From NCBI RefSeq assembly GCF_000264905.1, contig NW_006763146.1, positions 625,587 through 689,586 on the forward strand: a stretch of 64,000 bases of DNA, read 5' to 3'. Of this stretch, positions 56,340 to 64,000 are shown piece after piece. This stretch comes from Stereum hirsutum FP-91666 SS1. Lineage: Eukaryota; Basidiomycota; Agaricomycetes; Russulales; Stereaceae. Position numbers and translations under genes: made by a program. The notes under the pieces were generated by a model, which was not told the origin of the DNA, did no database searches, and was given only the letters and a program-made list of their open reading frames with translations. Each line of letters begins with the position of its first letter. Position 1 is the first letter of the stretch.

Positions 56340-58767
56340 CTAACCTCGTCCCTTAGCCCCCTCATCTCTCTTAATCTGCAAACAACTCTGATGGATCAAA
56401 TTGAGAGCCTTGACGGCGTTCCGCCCTTCGATGACGGTGGAGATATTGATCTCGTTTGCACCTTGGGAGATCATCTCGATGTTGATGTTGCCCTGGGCGA
56501 GGGTAGTGAACATCCTGCCCGCAATTCCGATCGAGTGGCGCATCTGTTTGCCGACGAGGGAGAGGATGGCCATATCGCGGTGGAGGGAGACCTGTACGAC
56601 AACAAATAAAACAGAATTAGAACACTATGAGAAAAGGTCGAAAAATAAAGGGAAGGGAAGACGACTCACACTCCCACTCTTCTCCAACTCCCGAACCAAC
56701 CTCTGCACGACCCTCTTCTCCAACACGTCCTCAATCGCCATACTCACATGCACCTCGCTCGTGCTAATCAAATCCACCACGACCCCAAACCGATCCAACG
56801 TCCCAAAAATCCCCGCCAAAAACCCATGCGAGACGCTCTTCCTGTTCGAGTTCACATTCAGCACGATGATGCGTTCTTTGATAGTCACCGCGGTCGGAAG
56901 CCTCCGATGCGCAGGGTGGGTCCCATCGTCCGGACCCGTAAACGAGAGCGCAGAAAGGGCAGCGAGCGTCAACGCCGGTGTCCCTCCTGCTCCCGCCGAG
57001 GGTGGCGTAGTCATCCCAGACCCCTCCACCCCCTCCGCTGCATCCACCTCCTCATCCGGCTTGATGACCGTCCCTCCCCCCTGCGGATTCTCAACATTCT
57101 TGATTCTAATCGGTATCTTCCTCCTAATCACCTGTTCCATAGTAAACGGATGGACGACCTCGCTCCCGTAATACGTTAGTTCTGCAGCCTCCTCCGGGGA
57201 GATGATGGGGATGAGACGCGCGGTGGGCACTTTGCGAGGGTCGGCGGTGAATATCCCGTCGACTTCTTTCCAGATTTGGAGTTCGGAGGCCCCGAGGCCT
57301 GCGGCAAGAAGGGCGGCGCAGAGGTCGGTGTAGCCACGACCGACTTGGCGTAGGAGGGAGCCGGGGACGGGGCCGAAGAAACCTGGTGGATGGACCAGAG
57401 GGAGGAGGAGGGTGGGAGGTTAGATTGAGTATGAGATGACCCTTATTTGGAGAGGATGGATGGGTGGATGTGACGTACCGGTGACGACGGGGACGCGAGA
57501 GCCACATTGTCTGATCCGTTCTGCGAAGACGGCGGAAACGGCGTCGTAGAATGGCTGGCCGAGTGTGCCTTCTCCGTCGTCTGTTGGCGGTATGATGTTC
57601 TCTAGTGAGACGAATTCCGCGTCGATGCCCTGTGTGGTGTTTAAATATGCTCGTGAGTCTGAGTGACGAGAGAACAAAGTTAAAGTGCTACTTACACGAT
57701 CTCGTAGAGCCGCTGTGATGATCTTGCAGCCCAGCTTTTCACCAAAGCCAATGATGCTATCTCTCGAGCGTGGAGAGATCTCGTCGATGACCTGAGTGTC
57801 ACCTACAAATCAGTATAATCCTAAGGGGTGATTCAGAGGCCAAGGGCGAACGCACAGAAGTGGCGTACAAGAAACTCCGTAGCCCCTCACAATCCCTCTC
57901 GATCTCCTCCTCCAGATCCTTCAATATCTCCGCACTATTCACCACCGCCTTCCTCGCCGCCTTGACGTGTTCGTCTCGGATCACGTCCACTGTCTTACTG
58001 AACGGCGGTGCTTCTGGCACAGGCGGCTCAGTGACTGGCGTGAGGACGAGTGAATTTGAAAGCGAAGGTGGTGAGCCGGAGCGAGAGTTTGCTCCGGTCA
58101 TGACGGGTGACTGGACTACGGACGGTGGACGTGAGGAACGCTCGCGAAGGAAGCCAAGACTGGAAGAGAATGGGAAGGGAGTGACTGCGCCACCGGGAGT
58201 CGCAGGTACGCTGGCGGCAGGTGGTGTACGTTGGAGGGCTTCGGAGGCAGCGCGGAGAAGAAGGTTGGTCGTTCCGAGGGCTTTAGTGGACCCGGAGCGT
58301 GCTGAACATACGATGGCGAGTTTGTGTTGATCGAGGTATGCTCTGTGTAGAGGAAGCGAGTGGTCAGTAAGTGTGGCAAAAGCAGGGTTTGTGGCTGTGG
58401 CGACCACGGAGAAATGTTGGAAAACGGCATGGGTGTCATTAGGCAAGCCTAGCAATACTTTGGCTGTGACATCGTGTGCCGTTGGCGTTATTCGCTATGC
58501 TCCATGTCTGTTGGCAGACCGTGTGCATTTGGGCCACACTCACGCGCAAAGTAACGAGGAGAAAGAGACGTACGGTATAATTTCCTCCGCGATTCTATCT
58601 GCGAACTTTCCAACGCTAGTTCCGCCATACTTTTGAACAAGCCATAGTGCCGCGGGGTCTATACTATTTTGGTGAAGGTTCGGTGGCGTCCCGGGTGGGG
58701 GTGTACCCTCGACGGACTGCGAGCCGGACGAAGGTACTGTCGGGGAGGGTGTGCTGAAGTCTGACAT
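56340..58767 (-). CDS. HOM3: Aspartate kinase
   Basis: Catalyses phosphorylation of L-aspartate, the first step toward threonine, methionine and homoserine in fungi. The start at 58767 (MSDFSTPSPTVPSSGSQSVE) gives a Ser/Pro-rich leader, then the catalytic motif WLVQKYGGTSVGKFADRIAE. Further conserved parts are LAIVCSARSGSTKALGTTNL, IIGFGEKLGCKIITAALRD, LENIIPPTDDGEGTLGQPFY, GRGYTDLCAALLAAGL and ELQIWKEVDGIFTADPRKVP. Two ACT domains follow: VTIKERIIVLNVNSNRKSVS.. and VSLHRDMAILSLVGKQMRHS.., with GAANEINIS-type GANEINISTVIEG, the threonine-feedback region. A disordered insert of about 90 residues near 57980-58260 interrupts the catalytic domain. The enzyme looks intact. Confidence 0.93.
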
Positions 58768-60184
58768 GGTCTATGCAAAGAGTTGCAGAAGTAGACAAGA
58801 TGAAGACCGTTCGTTTCAAAAAATCCCAAGGTTTTGCTGTCAGGATTAAATATATCCTTCGCCGTCAGCGCGGAGTCTTATACGAAGGCGAAAAAATGAC
58901 GAACCTGTCCGATACGAACGGTGACTTTCAGCGTCTACGGTCTATTCGCTGAGCTTCGGTCGGATATATTTTGGTTGCTCGGGTAAGGAGAGTGCAGCTG
59001 GTGCTGGAAGGAGCTGACTGCTCGTGGGTGACCGGGTATGTCTTTTGAGAGAACTTTTCGAGTCATCTCGATACTGACAGCGATCGTCCACTCTTTTCGG
59101 GCGCCTTTCGGAGAATATGTGGGACCCTAACCCGATGACAGGGGCAATCGGGCGCTTCGAGTCCCCCTTCGAGCCTCGCCGAGATTCGGGCTCTCATCTT
59201 GCCACTGCCCGCTTTGAACTCTTCCTTTGTAAGGGCTAAAGGATTTGTTTCGCAGGTCTGTGGTTCTTCCTATTCGTAAACACTGTAACGAGTCTCGCCG
59301 GGGCTCGTAGCTGCTCTGGCTCCGGGGTGCTACGGATGGCTTGCTAGACTAGTGAAGTTCACCTCCCGCTCTTCGTTGCCGCGCGAAGTGGCGGATTTTC
59401 GCAACTGCAAGAGGACGAGAGTACGTTCTCTTGGTTTTTTATTAGACTATTACAGGCTGTCTTGGGCCTGAGTTTGAGCTTGGTCTAAGCTGCTCTCGTT
59501 CCGGGGTGCTACGGATGGCTTATTAGTGAAGCCCACCTCAGGCTCCCCCTCTTCGTTGCCGAAGTGGCGGACATTTCGTAACTGCAAAAGGACTAAGAGG
59601 ATGCTCTATTGGTCTCTTATTAGACTATTACTGGCTGGCTTGGGCGTGAGGCTGAGCTTGGACAACTGATGCCTTGCAATGGCCTTTGCCAATACAACTT
59701 CTTTGACAAGCGCATCAGGAGTGCCCCTCACTGTCCCCGCTTCACTAGTTCTCCGTTCTCCCTTTTGTTTGCGTAGGAGCAGTCATGGCATTGGCAGGCA
59801 AACCATTGATTCTCAACACATCATACCCTCTCTTCATCTTTGAAAGTATGTATAGTTATCGCCTCCAAGGACGAGGACACAAAGTCGTATAGTTCTCCAT
59901 AGTGCGTCCTTTTCACGTAGGCTTCTAAGACTCTTCTGTGTCACCCTTGCTGATAATATTCGCGCTGTATTAGAGCTGCATATTCCTTCTTTCAACTATA
60001 CTATAACGATGCTTAAGTCACCACGTCCTCTACTTATTGCTATGGCGTGCACGCCTAATACTCGGACCTACTTGGACCGACGGCTGCCAACGGTTGCCGT
60101 CATCCCTCCACGTGGACCCTCGCTTCGCTTCTGCCGTCGCGTCCAACGCGACCTTTGTTCGCCTCTCTTGACCTCGCTTCCTTC
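58768..60184. other. Intergenic region with imperfect tandem repeats
   Basis: It holds the aspartate kinase promoter, a two-copy imperfect tandem repeat (59311-59665) and the upstream part of the zinc-cluster gene. No coding exon recognised; frames near 60009-60184 look accidental. Confidence 0.5.
59311..59665. repeat. Two-copy imperfect tandem repeat, period about 179 bp
   Basis: Copy 1 starts CTGCTCTGGCTCCGGGGTGC at 59311 and copy 2 CTGCTCTCGTTCCGGGGTGC at 59490. Both contain CTCTTCGTTGCCG, GAAGTGGCGGA and TTATTAGACTATTAC in the same order. Substitutions and small indels show the duplication is not recent. Confidence 0.8.
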
Positions 60185-61215
60185 ATGTTTCCCTCCATGT
60201 TACACTCCAGCGCGCAGAATGATTGGGAACACGCCACTCAGCTTCCGTCGTTTCACGAGCTTCAGCTTCGCGTACCTCCACCACCTGGCTCGGCTCCCGT
60301 TTATTGGACCGCGAGTAACCACCCCATGTCCTTTCCGCCGCTTAGACTACATGGCCATGATGAACCACAATCACATAACGAGGGCGTCAATACTGCGTTA
60401 TTGCATCGTTATGAACCGGCGCCGCCAATAGAAGTAGATGCCCTGGAGGATGATGATGAAGTTGACGCTATGGTCCAGGAGAGCGAAGATGTTGACACCA
60501 ACAATGACGTGGAACGCGAAGGCAACGACACGGCGCTCGAGGGCGAAACGGGCCTCGTCGAAAGTGCCGATGAGATTACGACTGATCGCCCAATATACAG
60601 GCGCAGGCGAGACCCCAAGAATTGCACAGGTAAGTAGTGATTTAGGTGTCGGTTTGCGAGTCCTTGCTTGTCTTCGGCTACGTGGTCGTGCTCAGCTCGT
60701 ATCTTTATTGACGTGGTGACTCTCCGTGGTGATCTGGGAACAGAGTGTCGGCGACGTAAAGTCAAATGTGACAGGTCCGTACCCATTACCCATCTCTATA
60801 TACGGCCCCACATAGAATTCAGCACCGCACTGACCGGATCCGTCTGAATCGTAGGGGCACGCCCTGTGGACCCTGTATCAGACGTGGAGACGAAGCCGCA
60901 AAGACCTGTCATATCGACAAAAAATATGGGTACGTGTTCGCCGTCGTCTCGATGAACCAGTGATTTTCAATTCCTTTGGTCTCGTTTTACTCAAGATCTA
61001 CAATTCGGAATGAGGACATCATGGACAAGTTGTTGAGCATGGAGCAAGTCCTGCATTACACGCTGTCTGAACTAGCAAGCATCAAGAAGCAACTGCTCGC
61101 AGTGGAGGCCCGTCGTGCCAGTGGTGTGCCAGTGCCCGTGCCAGTGACGGCTTCGTCGAGCTCTTACCATACGGACAATTATTATCGGCCCGGTGATTCC
61201 TTCACGCAGCATTAA
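60185..61215 (+). CDS. Compact Zn2Cys6 zinc-cluster protein
   Basis: Predicted fungal transcription factor. The ATG at 60185 (MFPSMLHSSAQNDWEHATQL) opens an N-terminal region of about 140 residues that turns strongly acidic (VDALEDDDEVDAMVQESEDV). The binuclear zinc cluster is assembled over three exons: RDPKNCT joined to ECRRRKVKCDR joined to GTPCGPCIRRGDEAAKTCHI. Cysteine spacing is C-x2-C-x6-C-x5-C-x2-C-x10-C; the last gap is slightly longer than usual. A short helix MDKLLSMEQVLHYTLSELAS, probably a dimerisation coil, precedes a Ser-rich end. The whole protein is only about 250 residues and lacks the usual middle homology (fungal_trans) domain, so it may act as a small DNA-binding regulator. 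Confidence 0.72.
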
Positions 61216-64000
61216 AATTTCCTTGGTTAGAAGCCCCACATAGATTATGGATTCCATATTGATATATATGTCTCCGACTCCGACCGTTTCCTTGTTGCTC
61301 CCTCTACCCATGCAATGGTTCTGGTCCGGAACCCATTGAGTGTGAGCATCGGTACATACGTGGTCGAAATGCAAAGTACTTACCGTCAAGCGCTAATCCG
61401 TACTTATATCTACGTATACTCGAGAAGAATTAGATGAAGCTCGCTTTTTAGACCATTGTTTCCTAAAACAACACCTTTCAACGCAATTTAGCGGATTGAA
61501 TATGACGGAACTTCGTTCTTGGCAAATCCGTTCATTGACCCTAAACGAGTGGCGAAACCTCCGAATCTACACTTCAGCACACAAAGTACGCCCGGTTTTT
61601 TCCTTTGTCCACTCACATGCGCTGCATCCATGGTCCCGATTTTCTACGACGTTACCCATCAGGTATGTCTATTGTTCCACGACTCGTTTTCCGTGAGTTT
61701 CTCCCCGAAAGTTGCACGGTTCGTGCACTAATAATGGTCCCGTGAACGGCTGGAGGCAAAGCTTGGTGAAAATAATGGAAGTTGGATATCCACTCCACCG
61801 ATGTCTTCCGCACCTTGGGTATCCTCGCCGGGGACCAAGAGCCATAGAATACGTCGCGCAAGGAGATTCTGCAAGCTTATGAGGCGGAGACCGGTCCGCG
61901 AGACACCGTGTTTGCGAATGATCTAGTCTCAGAGGCCGGTTGCTGGGTTTGTAGAATTGCTGATATTCATCTGGGACTATTTTGCGGCAGCTCACCTGTC
62001 AGAACCGCTCGTCGAACGTCAGTGACTCCTCCCAGCCGTCATAGCGCCTTTCATCGCGCTATGTTTTTTTGGGGGGATATTTCGTGGCCACGGTGTACTT
62101 GCATCCCGAGGTCCGCATGAGCGTAAACCATCTCCAACCTGACCGTGACCCCCAAACTCAATCATGCAACACAAAGTTTCTTGAGACCGATGACCGGTTG
62201 ACCACTTGGCCCACCCGTGATTCAGAAACAGATATAGCTGAACTCCAGACCCGAGTGTGGTTCGTCAGTTGCGCTCAGGACTCGAGATAGACGCGTAACG
62301 AAAGAAGTAACTCTTCGTTATCTGCAAGACGTGCCTGGCTATGATCAGGAGGATGATCAGGACAGGGGCTCGACGATTACCATCCGTGAACTCGGTAGAA
62401 GCGTAATGGATGGAACGAAGACCTTCTCTGCGACTTACTATGATGATTGATCTGGCCCAAGAATAACCGAAGAAGACGGGATGGATGGCGTGCCTGCGAG
62501 AAACGGGCTCCACGGAACACTTACATACAGCTATTAGCATTCTCACGAATCCACCGAAAGCAGATAATAATGGCAAGACCATCAAGTCATGTAACTCCAT
62601 ACAGACCTGTAGTCGATGATGAAGGCCTCCCGCAGCAAAACGGTCCAATCGCTGGTCCCAAGGACATATCAAGGTATACTTGGGCCTCAGCGGTATGTTG
62701 CCCATGGCGAATCGCCATCACGCTCAGGTCCAAGTGTTCCAAGTAAGGAGCATGACGGCAACGAAACGCCAACAGGCATCAGCATCCATAATCGTCGAGC
62801 CAATGACGATTCTCTTTGCTTGCCCCTATTAGCCTATAGGCGCAAAGTCCCCGTTCGAGAAAGCAGGACGTACACACATACGCCACAAAGCTTCTGGCAT
62901 AGGTTAGCACGGTCCTATAGTCACAGTAATCGAGACGCGCGTAGAAGTCAGGAGACTAGAGGAGTTCCACAGCGGCGTCCAAGGACCTTTGATTTTTTTA
63001 CGCGAGGATGGGACGGATGATAGACAAATGACATGATGCATGGATGGATGTGATGTGGCCCGCAGAACACATGCATAGATAGATTATGTCGCCTTAAGAG
63101 GCCATGTTGTAGTTCGAACCGTTCTACCGACTCAGATGCACGGAAGGTCGTTGGACAAAAGGAAAAAATTGTTGCATCTGATGACCGTTCCTGTCATGTC
63201 GTTGGTTTCCTGTATGCAATGGAATGTGTTCGAGGCCAATCAGTAACCAGCCTGGTAAAGTTTAGAAAACGACGAACGGAACTGAGCGAAAGCATCGTGA
63301 TCAAACCCAAAAGAAACTCCCAGGTACCACCAACACGAGAGAAATCGGACCGCGGCTATACCCTAGAGCATTGTGCGCACCATCGTCTATTATAAGGCAG
63401 GGGGGTCAGTTGTAGATCAGTTGCTCGAGGCGGGCAGAATGCAGAAGGCTGAGGGAGCAGATCGCCGGCACATCGATGAAAGTCGAGGACAGTGGCGGCA
63501 GTATGCACGCAGAAGTGGAGCCGCGAAACCAAATAGACAGGGCAGACACAATCGCGCCAAGACAAAGGCACCAATCTGTCTGAGCTCTGGGGAGGAGGAA
63601 ATGATGCATGACAAGAACACTATGTACTACTATGGAAAATAGATCTAACTAACGACACACACCCGTGAATATTGACTCCTGACTCATGACTCAGAAAATG
63701 AAGAAAAAGGAGAAGAAATCAAGGACCAGAAAAATGGAGAAATGGAGGACGAGCGCTCGACTGGACAGAATGAGACCCATTGCAGCAATCACAAAAAGAA
63801 AACAGATATGTTAGATCCGGTGGAGCAAAAGAAAAAGGAAGAAAAAATTGGACGAAACAGGGAATCAGTGACTTGTGAATGGAAAAAAGAAAAGAGAGGT
63901 TGGATGCTATAGCGATGTGAGGTGGGTAGCGCATGGTGGGTGGTGGGTGGGTGGTTGTATGAATTGAAGCATAAAGATGAGTGATATATCTGGATCGACG
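61216..64000. other. Right-end region without a supportable gene
   Basis: About 2.8 kb with only accidental-looking ORFs. Around 61500-61960 the plus strand has protein-like fragments in different frames (FLANPFIDPKRVAKPP; HSTDVFRTLGILAGDQEP, then a stop, then KEILQAYEAETGPRDTVF), which may be a decayed gene of unknown family. From about 63660 to 63900 the plus strand is purine-rich. The DNA at the very end could be the flank of a gene outside the window. Confidence 0.35.

Noticed and set aside
60009..60431. 140-codon ORF overlapping the zinc-cluster gene start
   Set aside because: It lies in another frame than the acidic and zinc-cluster exons and is rich in Arg/Pro/Leu from shadow coding.

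Overview
This is a nuclear genomic window from a filamentous basidiomycete, almost certainly an Agaricomycete (mushroom-forming fungus). Genes lie on both strands and are cut by many 50-80 nt GT..AG introns, often with CTRAY branch sites. Several families are typical of Agaricomycetes: an MLKL-like N-terminal domain fused to a TKL kinase, a seven-TM membrane protein of the expanded basidiomycete type, a MOV10/SDE3-like helicase, and TA-flanked MITE-like elements. I found no CRISPR array, operon, rRNA or convincing tRNA.

Layout. Positions 1-5.4 kb hold a 3'-truncated Xaa-Pro aminopeptidase (-) and a NIPA-type Mg2+ transporter (-). Positions 6.1-9.05 kb hold an MLKL-NTD/TKL kinase (+) with a 409-bp MITE inside one intron, followed by a decayed aminopeptidase P fragment (about 9.8-10.16 kb). 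Positions 10.5-14.1 kb encode a zinc-finger MOV10-like RNA helicase, 14.6-16.8 kb a cytochrome P450, and 17.3-18.9 kb a seven-TM protein. Positions 20-25.3 kb form a proteostasis neighbourhood: small heat-shock protein (-), ERD2-like receptor (+) and Derlin with a C-terminal Cdc48-binding motif (+). Then come orotate phosphoribosyltransferase (-), a TOK1-type K+ channel (28.3-32.3 kb, +), a xylose-reductase-like aldo-keto reductase built from tiny exons (-), a ChAPs/exomer subunit (+) and a CCDC6-like coiled-coil protein (+).

Positions 43-55.5 kb contain a local duplication. Two MFS anion transporters lie in tandem, each with a duplicated promoter and a conserved 11-nt exon. An intact GH3 beta-glucosidase follows the second copy, and a decayed fragment of a GH3 gene lies between the copies, so the duplicated unit may originally have been MFS+GH3. 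The right end carries aspartate kinase (-), a region with a 179-bp imperfect tandem repeat, a compact Zn2Cys6 protein (+) and about 2.8 kb with no gene I can support.

The genes look like ordinary chromosomal housekeeping and accessory genes, not one pathway. The most notable points are the MLKL-like kinase, the intronic MITE that regenerates a branch site, the microexons, and the MFS/GH3 duplication with its relic. All gene models were spliced by eye from protein-family similarity and GT/AG sites; exon edges are predictions.
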